A stretch of 64,000 nucleotides of DNA from the NCBI RefSeq assembly GCF_001506075.1, contig NZ_KQ947475.1:1681713-1745712 (forward strand), read 5' to 3'. A program made the position numbers and the translations under genes. Numbering within the stretch: the stretch's first letter is position 1; every line of letters starts with the position of its first letter. The stretch comes from Vibrio sp. MEBiC08052. GTDB taxonomy: Bacteria; Pseudomonadota; Gammaproteobacteria; Enterobacterales; Vibrionaceae. The notes under the pieces are model-generated. The model did no database searches and was not told where the DNA came from. It saw nothing but the letters and a program-made list of their open reading frames with translations. Positions 31,948 to 42,310 of this stretch are shown in pieces.

Positions 31948-32289
31948 TCAATCATACTTTGCAACAGCTGTATCAAACAGGTTCTTCATTAACGAGATAA
32001 ACTCATCCAGAAAACTAATCTGCTCATTGGTTGCTTTTTTCTTCCAGCATCCAGCCAGCACTTCTTCCAAATCTTCGGCAACCATATCTGCTTCCTTCAG
32101 GAGTTGAAAGCGGACAGTTGAGTGAAGCTCAGGATTCTGTTCGAAAATATCCATAATATTACTTGCAACTAGATCCGTGACAACGTCTTCAACACTCTCC
32201 TGACCTATATCGCCTTCGTGCATGAACACGTCGAGATTTAATGAGAGATGCTCGATCAATGCCAGATAGCCTTCGGTTTCTACAACCAC
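31948..32289 (-). CDS. DUF3802-type small acidic protein
   Basis: 113 residues, helical and acidic, opening VETEGYLALIEHLSLNL, which recalls the DUF3802 family of vibrios. There is no signal, membrane segment or known activity. It is a single gene between the chemoreceptor and the divergent fructosamine-kinase-like gene. Confidence 0.65.
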   Translation of the reverse strand: MVVETEGYLALIEHLSLNLDVFMHEGDIGQESVEDVVTDLVASNIMDIFEQNPELHSTVRFQLLKEADMVAEDLEEVLAGCWKKKATNEQISFLDEFISLMKNLFDTAVAKYD

Positions 32290-32585
32290 TTTTGTACTCC
32301 ACGATGATTCATGTCTAAGCCAGCGATACTTCTATTTTAATTATAGAACGTAATTTTTACAGTAGTGCTGCTCAGAAAATTATTGTTTTTGAACGTTTAG
32401 CACAGTCTATAGACAATTTGTAACGAATTTCAAGAACTGAATGTTCAAATCGGAACAGTAGAATATGCATTAAATCACACTATTAGGGGGATGTATCCTA
32501 TCCAAGTCACTATTAATTATAAAGAATAGGAAAAATGATTGACTCTCACCTAGACTTACGAAGGCGTGATTGCGAGGTAATCGTT

Positions 32586-33455
32586 ATGTGGCAAGGTATC
32601 TTAGAACAACTATCACTTACATTAGGCAGAGAGTTTCAAATTCACGAAAGACAAAGAATTCATGGCAGTGATATCAATGCCTGCTATGTCATTGGTGACG
32701 GGCACGAAAAGTATTTTGTCAAAGTCATGGAGAAAGAAGGACTCTCACAATTGATTTGCGAACAAGATAACCTCAAGGTTCTTGCGCGTAGTCATAGTGT
32801 TCATCTTCCTAAAGTACGATTAGTCGGCAGTTCAAAGACTCATGCTTTTCTTGTGCTGGATTATATCAATTTAAGACCGTTGGAGAGCGGAGAACGCAGC
32901 TACCTTTTCGGTGAACAGTTAGCACGTCTCCATCAATGGGAAGAACAAAAAGAATATGGTTTTGATCAAGATAACTATATTGGTGTAACCATCCAGCCCA
33001 ATTCATGGAACAAAAAATGGCATCGCTTTTTTGCTGAACAGCGAATCGGCTGGCAATTGCAACTGCTTTATGAAAAAGGAATCGTATTTGTTGATATCGA
33101 CAAATTTGTCGAACTCATCGCCCAACGACTTGGGTCTCATCAACCTAATCCCTCATTACTCCATGGGGATTTATGGCATGGCAATGTGGCTGACAACGGA
33201 CACGCCCCCTTTTGTTTTGACCCAGCCAGTTATTGGGGAGATCGGGAATGTGATATTGCCATGACAGAACTGTTCGGAGGATTCGAACCTGAATTCTATC
33301 AAGGTTATGAAAGTATTTTTCCGTTAGATCTGGCTTACCAAGAACGTAAGCATATTTATAATCTCTATCACATTCTCAACCACTGTAACTGCTTTGGCGG
33401 CCATTATCTCGATGATGCCCAACAACTGATTCGCTATGTTTTAGAAGAGTTATAA
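32586..33455 (+). CDS. Fructosamine kinase / YniA-like kinase
   Basis: 289 residues. LLHGDLWHGNV (catalytic loop Asp) and CFDPASYWGDRECDIAM (metal-binding) are hallmarks of the fructosamine-3-kinase family, which phosphorylates glycated lysines or small ketosamines. The ATG at 32586 follows GAGG and gives the usual MWQGI start; the ORF runs open to 32535 upstream. The next 306 bases (33456-33761) have no gene and no recognisable FMN riboswitch. Confidence 0.87.
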   Translation: MWQGILEQLSLTLGREFQIHERQRIHGSDINACYVIGDGHEKYFVKVMEKEGLSQLICEQDNLKVLARSHSVHLPKVRLVGSSKTHAFLVLDYINLRPLESGERSYLFGEQLARLHQWEEQKEYGFDQDNYIGVTIQPNSWNKKWHRFFAEQRIGWQLQLLYEKGIVFVDIDKFVELIAQRLGSHQPNPSLLHGDLWHGNVADNGHAPFCFDPASYWGDRECDIAMTELFGGFEPEFYQGYESIFPLDLAYQERKHIYNLYHILNHCNCFGGHYLDDAQQLIRYVLEEL

Positions 33456-33761
33456 TTTGGGAATAGTCATCATCACCGGGCAAAAAAACATGCCGGAAAT
33501 AATGACCTGATCGGTCTTTCTTGGTGCACAGTTTCGACGGAGTCGATCATCGTCTGTGTTCATTCAACATGCATTTACTCACCAACCGTCAAGCAATCCT
33601 GAAACTATAAGCAAGGCGTGCTCTGTTACTTCAGGAACCGACACCAACTTATTTTTGTGTATAGGCCATTCGTCATGAGAGAAGACGCTAGGAATTAAGT
33701 GACAACTGGTTCAAAATACTGACAACGACACTGTCACATGGGTATAACAGGAGAAACACCA

Positions 33762-34484
33762 ATGTTCACAGGTATCATTCAGTCTGTCGGTCTTATCTCA
33801 TCAATCAGTGACCACAAAGGCATAAGAACGTTTAACATTGAGTTTAAACCTGGTTTCTGCAATAACCTGGAAATTGGTGCGAGCGTTGCGGTTGATGGGG
33901 TTTGCTTAACGGTTACTGAGATAGTTACGACCACAAAAGTGAAGTTTGACGTCATGCTGAAAAGTCTGGAGATTACCACGTTGAGCGAATACGAGCAGAA
34001 CCAAAGAGTCAATGTAGAACGCGCCGCAAAAGATGGGGCCGAAATTGGCGGGCATCCACTCTCGGGACACATTGATTTCAAGACGTCAGTTCTTGACGTG
34101 CAACAAATCGATGATAACTATCGTGTCCGTATTTCAGTACCACGCGAATGGGGTAAGTACATCTTCCCCAAAGGTTATATTGCCTTGAATGGTGCGAGTT
34201 TGACTGTTTCGGACGTAAATAAAAATGAAGGCTGGTTTGATGTTTGGCTGATCCCAGAAACCCGAAGAATGACGACTTTCGAAGAAAAGCAGAGCGGTTC
34301 AAATATCAATGTAGAAATTGAGCGAGGTACACAAGTAGTTGTAGATACGGTACGCGATGCCATTGATGAGAAAATGGGCGCTTTAATGCCATTATTCGAG
34401 CAGTTCTTAGCCGCAAATAACACCGATATTGAGTCTATCGGTCAAGCTGCTCAAAAAGCACTCTCCAAATCTGACCACTCATAA
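33762..34484 (+). CDS. ribE: Riboflavin synthase alpha chain
   Basis: 240 residues in two lumazine-binding repeats. MFTGIIQ is the diagnostic N-terminus, GASVAVDGVCLTVTE and GYIALNGASLTVSDV are the paired repeats, and GGHPLSGHID is the inter-repeat motif. It converts two lumazines to riboflavin. The extra C-terminal tail of about 30 residues beyond E. coli RibE is Ala/Ser-rich. The ATG at 33762 follows AGGAG. Lying beside norM is usual in vibrios. Confidence 0.92.
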   Translation: MFTGIIQSVGLISSISDHKGIRTFNIEFKPGFCNNLEIGASVAVDGVCLTVTEIVTTTKVKFDVMLKSLEITTLSEYEQNQRVNVERAAKDGAEIGGHPLSGHIDFKTSVLDVQQIDDNYRVRISVPREWGKYIFPKGYIALNGASLTVSDVNKNEGWFDVWLIPETRRMTTFEEKQSGSNINVEIERGTQVVVDTVRDAIDEKMGALMPLFEQFLAANNTDIESIGQAAQKALSKSDHS

Positions 34485-34498
34485 TTGGTAGTATCATG

Positions 34499-34523
34499 AG
34501 CTAGGGTAGCCGACCCTAGCTTC
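34499..34523 (+). other. Hairpin after ribE
   Basis: AGCTAGGGT and ACCCTAGCT pair around AGCCG. No T-run follows, so it is a weak terminator candidate. The remainder of the 34485-34898 gap holds no gene that I can see. Confidence 0.4.
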
Positions 34524-34898
34524 AGTCAAGCTGCTCATAATGCAATCAAATGAATATAAAGGCTATTTTTTCGTTCTATTCGAACAACTTTTGCGATACT
34601 TTGAATGATTCCTGTAAACATTATTGCTGCCTCCTTAGTATGACAGTGATAGAATATATTCAGACGACACTCATATGACGCTCATATAATAGTTTCATTG
34701 AATATTGTCAGTGCAGGGATATGCAAAATGAGATGACTCGGGTTCATCCATATCATCTCAAGCAGGGCTCAAGCTATCGGGCTGCAGTTATATACCCAAT
34801 GAGGTGTCAGAGATCAGATACGATCTCTTGTCAGAGCATAAGGGTATATATAAATAGCAGTAAATTATGTTTTATTTTTTGTCTCATTGGGTAAATTT

Positions 34899-36269
34899 GT
34901 GCACCTCTATAAAGTAGAAACAAAAAAATTATTTAACCTTGCTGTTCCTGTGTTGATCGCCTCAGTGGCGCAAACGGGGATGGGGTTTGTTGACACCGTC
35001 ATGGCAGGTGGTGCCAGTGCTGTCGATATGGCCGCGGTGGCCGTCGCAGGCAGTATATGGATGCCAACCATTCTTTTCGGCATGGGAATTCTGATGGCTT
35101 TAGTGCCTGTGATTGCTCAGTTAAATGGTGCAGGAAAGCAGAACCACATTCCGAATGAAGTTCAGCAAGGCATTTATACTGCCCTTTTGCTCACCATCCC
35201 GACCATTCTGATTTTATTCCAGACCAATCAAATTATGGCCTGGATGGATATAGATGCCCCTCTGGCAGCCAAGACTAGCCACTACATGTATGCCATGATG
35301 TTTGGTGCGCCAGCATTTTTGCTCTTTCAGGCACTGAGAAACTTCACGGATGGAATGTCGATGACCAAACCTGCGATGGTGATTGGTTTCCTCGGCTTAC
35401 TGGTCAATATTCCGCTGAACTGGATCTTCGTCTACGGTAAGTTCGGGGCACCGGCATTGGGCGGTGTCGGGTGTGGGGTCGCAACAGCAATTGTCTATTG
35501 GCTGATGTTCTCGATGCTATGTTTTTATATCATCACTTCAAAACGACTGGAGCCGATATCCCCCTTCAAGTCACTTTCTCATATCAATAAGAAAGAACAG
35601 ATTCGGATTTTCAGTTTAGGCCTTCCTGTCTCGGCAGCGATTTTCTTTGAAGTATCACTCTTTGCGGTGGTTGCGCTGCTTGTTGCCAAATTCGGCGCGA
35701 CCGTTGTGGCAGCCCACCAAATTGCCGTGAACTTCTCATCCATGATATTTATGCTCCCGATGAGTATCGGTGCTGCGGTCAGTATCCGGGTCGGCCATAC
35801 TCTGGGAGAAGATGACTTTGAAGGATCAATCATCGCCTCAAAAGTCGGGATCGGCTTAGGTCTTAGTACCGCAGTCATCACAGCAACGTTGACCGTCGTG
35901 TTCCGAGAGCAACTGGCTTGGATGTATACAGACAACCTTGAAGTCATTGCTTTGGCGGCTCACCTACTGTTTATCGCGGCGATTTATCAATGCACCGATT
36001 CGATTCAGGTTGTCTCTGCCGGTGCTTTGCGAGGCTATAAAGACATGAAGGCCCTTTTCTACATTACCTTTATTGCTTATTGGTTATTCGGACTGCCTTT
36101 CGGTTGTATTCTGGCTCTGACGAACTGGATTGTGGAACCGATGGGCGTTGCCGGATTCTGGGTCGGATTTATTATTGGTCTCTCTTCAGCGGCACTGATG
36201 TTAGGGAGTCGGCTCGGATGGATCTTCAAACAACATGCGATTCCTAAATTGAATGTGGCTTCATCATAA
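34899..36269 (+). CDS. norM: Multidrug efflux MATE transporter NorM
   Basis: About 456 residues with twelve membrane segments. PVLIASVAQTGMGFVDTVMA closely matches vibrio NorM, the Na+-driven exporter of fluoroquinolones and dyes. The start is uncertain: GTG at 34899 gives VHLYK, matching the usual MHRYK start; a TTG at 34887 in frame is the alternative. No ATG is near. Confidence 0.93.
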   Translation: MHLYKVETKKLFNLAVPVLIASVAQTGMGFVDTVMAGGASAVDMAAVAVAGSIWMPTILFGMGILMALVPVIAQLNGAGKQNHIPNEVQQGIYTALLLTIPTILILFQTNQIMAWMDIDAPLAAKTSHYMYAMMFGAPAFLLFQALRNFTDGMSMTKPAMVIGFLGLLVNIPLNWIFVYGKFGAPALGGVGCGVATAIVYWLMFSMLCFYIITSKRLEPISPFKSLSHINKKEQIRIFSLGLPVSAAIFFEVSLFAVVALLVAKFGATVVAAHQIAVNFSSMIFMLPMSIGAAVSIRVGHTLGEDDFEGSIIASKVGIGLGLSTAVITATLTVVFREQLAWMYTDNLEVIALAAHLLFIAAIYQCTDSIQVVSAGALRGYKDMKALFYITFIAYWLFGLPFGCILALTNWIVEPMGVAGFWVGFIIGLSSAALMLGSRLGWIFKQHAIPKLNVASS

Positions 36270-36384
36270 TGCGATAACTACAAGATTATTTTAACCGGGG
36301 GATGCAACGCATCCCCGTTATTTTTGGTCCCCTCTGCCTCTGAACTCACAATCATCATCAGAAAAACCATTGAAAAATTTTGAT

Positions 36385-37239
36385 TCAAAGTAGCCGTTCA
36401 CGGAGAAATCGAGCAAAGCGAGGCTTTCCTTTTGCGGTTATCCGGTCATAACGATAAGTAATCCAGCTCCCGATCGTCGGAGGTGATGTTCTCTGCTGAT
36501 CAGTCAAACCACTACCAATATAAAACTCTATTCCACGGCGATCTCGTACCAGGAGTGCCCCGACCTGATTCTGATATTTCCCTTTTCCTTTTTTATAACC
36601 AATCACCTGAGCTTCATCATCCAGATAGGGTTTCATCTTAAGCAACGTTTCACTACGCCCGGAATGATAAACAGCATTCCAGTCACGTAACATAATCCCT
36701 TCGCCATTGGCTTGAATGATGCGCTGCATAAATTTGTCCAGCGCCTTTTGCGATGTCAAAGCAAATTGCTGAATCAGACGAATATTGGAAATATCGGGCC
36801 GGCTGAGTAACCATGATTCTATTTTCTGATAGCGTTGATGATAAGGGCCGATACCGAAAGGGATATCGAACAACATGAATGACACCTGTTGCCAGCTTTT
36901 CGGATCAGGATGCTGATCCAAAATCGTCTGCTGAACTAAATGAAACTGCCCTCTGCCAGCCCAGAGTTCACCCTCAACCGGAAACGGCGGCAACTGGCGT
37001 AAAAACCACTGTGGGGCATGAATCTGCGTACCATTTCGAGTTCGTAACTGCTTGCCGTCCCAAACCCCGCGAATACCATCCAGTTTTTCACTGACTCGAT
37101 AATGGCTGAATTCAAGTTCATCACGGTTGGGTGTGTAGGTATTGGCCAACATGACTTGTTCAGGAAATTCATCATGTAATCCAGCGTTAGCTCCTTGTGC
37201 CAGAATCAGGAGCGAAAGAAGGGTCATTTTTATCTTCAC
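36385..37239 (-). CDS. Periplasmic-type ATP-dependent DNA ligase (Lig E-like)
   Basis: 284 residues. A signal peptide (LLSLLILAQGANA) precedes a minimal ligase: motif I SEKLDGIRG with the adenylated Lys, motif III-IV near EGIMLRDW, and motif V LLKMKPY. Lig E enzymes have only the catalytic and OB domains, and the signal implies export. They have been linked to handling of extracellular DNA. Confidence 0.88.
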   Translation of the reverse strand: MKIKMTLLSLLILAQGANAGLHDEFPEQVMLANTYTPNRDELEFSHYRVSEKLDGIRGVWDGKQLRTRNGTQIHAPQWFLRQLPPFPVEGELWAGRGQFHLVQQTILDQHPDPKSWQQVSFMLFDIPFGIGPYHQRYQKIESWLLSRPDISNIRLIQQFALTSQKALDKFMQRIIQANGEGIMLRDWNAVYHSGRSETLLKMKPYLDDEAQVIGYKKGKGKYQNQVGALLVRDRRGIEFYIGSGLTDQQRTSPPTIGSWITYRYDRITAKGKPRFARFLRERLL

Positions 37240-37398
37240 AGTAGCAATATCCTGTTATCGGTTGATCTGCCGATAACATGACTGAGCGTAATAGAGACGT
37301 CATCTCATCTCTGGCTTCTATTCGAGGGAGTCTTAGATTTCCCATTCATCAGTGACATGACGACTCATCAATGTTGTGATATGGCTCGAAGTGTGTAG

Positions 37399-38580
37399 TT
37401 AAGACTCTCTGTTTTTTCGATATTCATGCAACTGGGTCAGGTACTTAATCCAACTTTTAGCCTCGTGGGACGGTTGAAGGCTATCGGCCTTCTTCGCCTG
37501 ACTGAGTGCCTGCTCAAATTGATTGAGCTTGTAGAGTGCTTGCGTCCGTAGCAATGCAATATCTGCGGCTTGAGCGTGCCCTTGCAATAAGGCCAATGCG
37601 TCAAGCGACTCCTGATAATTTCCTTGCTGTAATTGTAAGCGGGCAACGTTCCGGTAATATTTTTTATCGTGTTGGGCTGCGAGCTGCCAGTTTTCAATGG
37701 CTTTATCCCACTCTTTTGCCTGCTGCCAGTAGTAAGCCGTTTGGGTGAGTTCTTCAAGTGTCGGTGAGGATTGCCCAGCCAACTCAGCCATCACCCGGGC
37801 CGCTCTTTCAGGAATGCCGTTTTGGGCATAAAGACTCGCGAGCAATTTCAGATTCTGTTCCGAAAGTTTCACGCCTTTCAGTCGTGCCAATTCTAATGAA
37901 GCAAGCGCTGAGCGGAACTGTTTGGTTTTGAGCTCCATATTCACCAATTGCAACCACCAGTTACGCTGCTCAGGTTCAAGCGCCAGCAACCGCTTAATGG
38001 TTGGAATTGCAGCTTTGTACCGAGTCAGCTGGATTTGTGCCCCCAACTGAATTGAGAGTGGCGTCACCGCATCTGGCAGTTGGAAATCTTCATACCGGGA
38101 GATCGCATCCAATACTTGTTGCCACTGAGATAACAGATAATGAATCTGTCCGATTCGCAACCAGAGTTGGGACAGATCTTTTTTCGGTGGTGCGTTGTCT
38201 GCCAACTGCCGATAATAGGTTACTGCTTCTTGATACTGATGATCATTCGCCAACAGATCTGCCAGCATCCGCTTGGCTGACCAGCTCAGTTCATCTTTGA
38301 GCTGGTTTGATGTGACCGCGTAACGTGCTTGCTCAATCGCAGGTTTACTTTGGCCATTTTGCCAGTAGTAATTGGCTAAAAGTAAAGCGATATAAGCCTT
38401 GTCTTGTGGTTTCGCCGCGGTGACTGCACGCAAGGTCTGAATCGCCTGTTCCAATTGCTGTTGCTCGACCTGTTTTTGAGCTTGCATCACTTGGGCTGCG
38501 ACATGACGACTCAGTTCCACCGCAGAGACAGCGCTCGCATAGAGCCATAACAAACCGATAAAAATATATTTCATCTTCAT
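37399..38580 (-). CDS. TPR-repeat protein of the TonB2 operon
   Basis: 393 residues with a signal peptide (LWLYASAVSAVE) and tetratricopeptide-like helical repeats rich in Ala, Gln and Leu throughout. It overlaps tonB2 by 4 bases (ATGA), so it is the last gene of the operon. Such a TPR gene is commonly downstream of tonB2 in vibrios; its role is unclear but is probably in periplasmic assembly of the complex. Confidence 0.82.
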   Translation of the reverse strand: MKMKYIFIGLLWLYASAVSAVELSRHVAAQVMQAQKQVEQQQLEQAIQTLRAVTAAKPQDKAYIALLLANYYWQNGQSKPAIEQARYAVTSNQLKDELSWSAKRMLADLLANDHQYQEAVTYYRQLADNAPPKKDLSQLWLRIGQIHYLLSQWQQVLDAISRYEDFQLPDAVTPLSIQLGAQIQLTRYKAAIPTIKRLLALEPEQRNWWLQLVNMELKTKQFRSALASLELARLKGVKLSEQNLKLLASLYAQNGIPERAARVMAELAGQSSPTLEELTQTAYYWQQAKEWDKAIENWQLAAQHDKKYYRNVARLQLQQGNYQESLDALALLQGHAQAADIALLRTQALYKLNQFEQALSQAKKADSLQPSHEAKSWIKYLTQLHEYRKNRES

Positions 38581-39203
38581 TTATCCATCTCAAACTTGAT
38601 GACCTGAGTCATTCCCACCTGTTTCTCTGCCTTACCGTTGACAACCCGGGGCTGAAACTTCCACTGGCTGATCGCCCGTCTGGCTGACCGATCAAAAATC
38701 CGTTTAGGCTGGCTGTCGATCACTTGAATATTGACTGCCCGTCCGGTCTCATCAATATCGAACTGTAATGTCACAGAACCCTCTATCTCCCGCCGCATCG
38801 CTTTCGGCGGATAATCAGGCTTCACCTGATAAAGAGGAATGGCCTGCTGGCTGCTGCCTATTGCATTGATATCGAGCGTAGGCGCCTGAATCGCCACGCC
38901 GTCCAAACCCGCAGATAATCCCAACTCAGGGACAGACGCCATCGTCGGAGCATGATTGACCGACGACTGTTGCTGAGCGGCAGTCATCATTTTCGGTGCT
39001 TCAGGCGGCTTTGGTTTTTCCGGCACCGTTCTCTGACGGCGCTGCACCGCATCATCCGGTTCGGTCATCAGCATATTAAACTGCAAAGCACTCTGCTCTT
39101 CAGGTCTCTGATGCGAGCCGTTATCCACCATCCAAGCCATAAAGCTAAACAGACCGACAGAAAAAACAATCGCGACCGGCAGAGCAAATAACCAGCGCAT
39201 CAT
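38577..39203 (-). CDS. tonB2: Energy transducer TonB2
   Basis: 208 residues. One N-terminal membrane anchor, then a shorter Pro-rich span (EKPKPPEAPK) than in TonB1, and the C-terminal TonB fold with PDYPPKAMRREIEGSVTLQF. It passes proton-motive energy to outer-membrane siderophore and haem receptors. It overlaps exbD2 by one base (TAATG) and the TPR gene by four. Confidence 0.93.
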   Translation of the reverse strand: MMRWLFALPVAIVFSVGLFSFMAWMVDNGSHQRPEEQSALQFNMLMTEPDDAVQRRQRTVPEKPKPPEAPKMMTAAQQQSSVNHAPTMASVPELGLSAGLDGVAIQAPTLDINAIGSSQQAIPLYQVKPDYPPKAMRREIEGSVTLQFDIDETGRAVNIQVIDSQPKRIFDRSARRAISQWKFQPRVVNGKAEKQVGMTQVIKFEMDK

Positions 39204-39607
39204 TACCGTTTCTCCGCCGCCAATGCAATTTGTTTCACGCCGGCACTCTTGGCTGCATCCATCACTTGGACGACCGTCCCGTTATAAGCGTGCTCATCGG
39301 CTTGGATCACCAAAGAAGCATCGGGTTTGTCCATTAGCATCTGTTCCAGAGTTGCCTGTACCCGCTCGACATCAACACGCCGCTTATCAATATAAATATC
39401 ATTGGCAGACGTTATCGCCACAAATACACCGGCCTGTTTCTGGCTCACTGCATGTGCCGCCTTCGGCCGGTTGACTTCAACACCGGATTCACGCACAAAG
39501 GAACTGGTCACAATGAAAAAGATCAGCATGATAAATACGATATCCAACATCGAGGTCAGATCGACCTGCGCTTCATCCTGCTTTACTGAGCGTCTTCCCA
39601 GTCTCAT
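39203..39607 (-). CDS. exbD2: Biopolymer transport protein ExbD2
   Basis: 134 residues. A single N-terminal membrane segment with the proton-carrying Asp in VDLTSMLDIVFIMLIFF is typical of ExbD/TolR. The ATG at 39607 follows GAGGAG; the longer frame to 39655 is inside exbB2. It overlaps exbB2 by 4 bases. Confidence 0.94.
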   Translation of the reverse strand: MRLGRRSVKQDEAQVDLTSMLDIVFIMLIFFIVTSSFVRESGVEVNRPKAAHAVSQKQAGVFVAITSANDIYIDKRRVDVERVQATLEQMLMDKPDASLVIQADEHAYNGTVVQVMDAAKSAGVKQIALAAEKR

Positions 39608-40143
39608 AAACGACTCCTCAGTGATTTTTCGAGTTTCATTTCGAGCCACTGACATTTTTTATACAGTCGGGCATAGATAAACATACCCACCAGCGCGGCA
39701 ACCATACCCGCCATAGTCGGCAGGGTGGCCAGAGAAATTCCCGAGGCCATCAGTTTCGGATTACTGCTGCCTTGATTCGCCATCACATCGAAGACGGAAA
39801 TCATCCCCGTCACCGTCCCGAGCAACCCTAACATCGGACAAATACTCACCAACACTTTGATAAAATTCAGATTCTGATGAAGCGCGTTGTGAGCCTGCCC
39901 CAGCCAACCTTCACGGATTGATCGGGCATACCACGAGGATTGATCATCTCGCTCAGTCCATGCCTGAATCCAGCGCTGTTTTTGTTTGGGAAAATGAAAA
40001 AACAGATAGATCAAACGCTCAATCACCAGTAACCAGTTCAAACAAACAACCGCTGCCAGCCACCATAACACCGTGCCGCCCTGAGCCATAAAATGGCTTA
40101 GCGGCAACAGTAACTGGTGAAATGGCATGAAAAAACTTTCCAT
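39604..40143 (-). CDS. exbB2: Biopolymer transport protein ExbB2
   Basis: 179 residues. Three membrane segments and the MotA/TolQ/ExbB signature PMLGLLGTVTGMISVF. With ExbD2 it forms the proton channel that powers TonB2. The start at 40143 overlaps the TGA of ttpC. Confidence 0.95.
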   Translation of the reverse strand: MESFFMPFHQLLLPLSHFMAQGGTVLWWLAAVVCLNWLLVIERLIYLFFHFPKQKQRWIQAWTERDDQSSWYARSIREGWLGQAHNALHQNLNFIKVLVSICPMLGLLGTVTGMISVFDVMANQGSSNPKLMASGISLATLPTMAGMVAALVGMFIYARLYKKCQWLEMKLEKSLRSRL

Positions 40144-41504
40144 CACGCAGCTTGCTCCACATCATCTTTCGCGGCTTGATCGTTTTCTGCTTGTGCGGCC
40201 ACTAAGCCAATTCCCTGTTTTTCAAGGATGGTACGAATACTTTCAGCCTGAGAAGAAAGAATGTTGTGTGCCAGTAACATCGGCATTGCAGCAACCAGCC
40301 CCAGCACCGTGGTAATCAACGCCATTGAAATGCCGCCGGCCATCACTTTCGGATCACCGTTCCCGAACTGCGTAATGACCTGAAATGTTTCAATCATCCC
40401 TGTCACGGTCCCGAGTAACCCGAGCATCGGTGCTAACGCGGCAAGGAGTTTGAGCATCGACAATCCTTTTTCGAGATGGCTTTGTTCATCAACTACAACT
40501 TCCAGCAGACGAAGTTCCAACGCTTCAACACTCCGGTGTTTTTCTTTGTCATAAACACTCAGCACCCGGCCTAACGGATTATCGCCGTGTCGCTCCGGCG
40601 TTTTCAGTTGCGCTTTAATTTTTTGTTTAATCACAGCCAGTGAAATGCCGCGGAAGAGGCCGATAATAAGACCAATGGCAAGCAGACCGAGAATGATATT
40701 CCCGACAACGCCGCCCGCTTTTAGCCGATCCAACATGGTCGGAGCATTAGCAAGCTGAGCCAGTAAGGTTCCTTTTGACGGATCAACAATCAGCGGCTGG
40801 GTCTGACCGGCCAGTAATGGTGCAATACTGCCCAGCGTCGGTCCGTCATCAGGTTGCTTGAGATAAGGAATCGCCACCTGTTTGTTATGATCCCAGTTCA
40901 TATAACCTTGATCGGTAATCAAACCAAATGAACCGAGACGAGCAGCTGCTTCAGTTTTTTTGATTCCCGCTTCATCGACGTAAGGAATATTCACAGATGC
41001 GACTTCACCACTCGCACGGATTTGCTCATTCATACTCTGCCACAGCCCATTAAGCTGCTTGAGTGATGGCAGAGATTTCGCGGCCACAATGTCATCGACA
41101 ACCGGTGTATATGTCTGTCGGTCAATCTGAGTAATCGAATGGGACAAATCTGATTTGAGGGTTTTGGCGTTTTGCCGCACCACACCGAAGATTTCACCCA
41201 GAGAGCCGGTTTCAAGCCGGAGCTTTTCTTCCTGTTTCGCCAAAGCGCTTTCATTCTTACTGAATTGGGATGTCAGTGAGTCAATCTCTTTTTGCAAGGC
41301 GGCTTTGTTTTTTTGCAAGCGTTCCGCTTCTTCACGTAACGTTTGCTCAGTTTGTTGAAACGCCCCTTCTCTCTCACGATTATGTTGCCGTTCCTGTTGT
41401 TGTGCGGCTTGTGCCTGATTGACCAATGGCTTTTGGTTCGTATCAGCCAAGGTCGGCGTCGTCAGGCCCAATAAACAAAGGCTGAGGCATACTTTCAATT
41501 TCAT
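40143..41504 (-). CDS. ttpC: TtpC: ExbB-like protein with periplasmic coiled coil
   Basis: About 453 residues. A signal peptide (LSLCLLGLTTPTLA) is followed by a long coiled coil (about 30-110) and a C-terminal ExbB domain with PMLGLLGTVTGMIETF. This architecture defines TtpC, which is required for TonB2 function in vibrios and is absent from E. coli. The ATG at 41504 comes one base after the stop of the DUF3450 gene. Confidence 0.95.
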   Translation of the reverse strand: MKLKVCLSLCLLGLTTPTLADTNQKPLVNQAQAAQQQERQHNREREGAFQQTEQTLREEAERLQKNKAALQKEIDSLTSQFSKNESALAKQEEKLRLETGSLGEIFGVVRQNAKTLKSDLSHSITQIDRQTYTPVVDDIVAAKSLPSLKQLNGLWQSMNEQIRASGEVASVNIPYVDEAGIKKTEAAARLGSFGLITDQGYMNWDHNKQVAIPYLKQPDDGPTLGSIAPLLAGQTQPLIVDPSKGTLLAQLANAPTMLDRLKAGGVVGNIILGLLAIGLIIGLFRGISLAVIKQKIKAQLKTPERHGDNPLGRVLSVYDKEKHRSVEALELRLLEVVVDEQSHLEKGLSMLKLLAALAPMLGLLGTVTGMIETFQVITQFGNGDPKVMAGGISMALITTVLGLVAAMPMLLAHNILSSQAESIRTILEKQGIGLVAAQAENDQAAKDDVEQAA

Positions 41505-41505
41505 C

Positions 41506-42273
41506 TTATTTTGCCTCCGCAACAGAAAGAGAAACCGGAACATCCAACAAGGTCGGTGCAATCTGTTGATTGGCTAAATCAAACGCCTGATTGATGCGTG
41601 CTAACAGCGCGGTATCGCCATTGAGCCACTGATGAGACTGCATGTCCCACACCCAGAATGACTGATGATTTAAACTTCTCGCGATGAGACTCAGACGACC
41701 CACATAAAGAATATCCACTTCACGGGTTACCTCGTCCGGGGTGGTAATATCATCCTGATAAGTCGCAATCTTATTACCGTAGTCCATTTCGATTTGGTAA
41801 GCCTCTAAGATACGACGATATTTTTCCGCTTCACTGACATCGGCCCGCCCCATCAACGCGGTGAGTTGCTCGACTCGCGCCCGGCGCTGTTCAAGCTTGA
41901 TCGGTTTATCTTGTGCAATGATCTGTTTCAGTCCGTCAATCATGTGATACATCAACGGCACAATCCCCTGTCGGGTCTCTTTGATATCATTGATTTGTTG
42001 CGTCAGACTGGTCATTTCTTGGTTTTGGCTGTCAATCAAGGTCTTCAGATGATGGCGATAGACTTGTAAATTATTCACCTCTTCTCTCAGCCTTTCGATG
42101 GATGCTTTCAGTTCAATTGATTCAGAGGCACTCTTATCAATGACCTTCTGGCTGTGTGCGGAGGCCTGATTGGTTTTTTCCTGAATGGATTGAGCCTGAT
42201 CGATTTTTGTTGCGAATGTCGGAAATGCTGCCAATGCAGCCAAAGCGAATGCACTGTATCTGAAACGATTCAT
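41506..42273 (-). CDS. DUF3450 periplasmic coiled-coil protein
   Basis: 255 residues. Signal peptide (ALAALAAFPTFA), a coiled coil from about residue 20 to 110, then a C-terminal part rich in aromatic residues (FWVWDMQSHQW). DUF3450 proteins routinely head TtpC-TonB2 operons and probably assemble with TtpC; the exact role is unknown. It is the first gene after the Fur box. Confidence 0.88.
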   Translation of the reverse strand: MNRFRYSAFALAALAAFPTFATKIDQAQSIQEKTNQASAHSQKVIDKSASESIELKASIERLREEVNNLQVYRHHLKTLIDSQNQEMTSLTQQINDIKETRQGIVPLMYHMIDGLKQIIAQDKPIKLEQRRARVEQLTALMGRADVSEAEKYRRILEAYQIEMDYGNKIATYQDDITTPDEVTREVDILYVGRLSLIARSLNHQSFWVWDMQSHQWLNGDTALLARINQAFDLANQQIAPTLLDVPVSLSVAEAK

Positions 42274-42310
42274 AGAGATAAAGTAGGTTGCGTCAAATTG
42301 ATTTCATCTT

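Noticed and set aside
33456..33761. FMN riboswitch in front of ribE
   Set aside because: The 306-base leader lacks the conserved RFN element blocks, so regulation by FMN cannot be supported.
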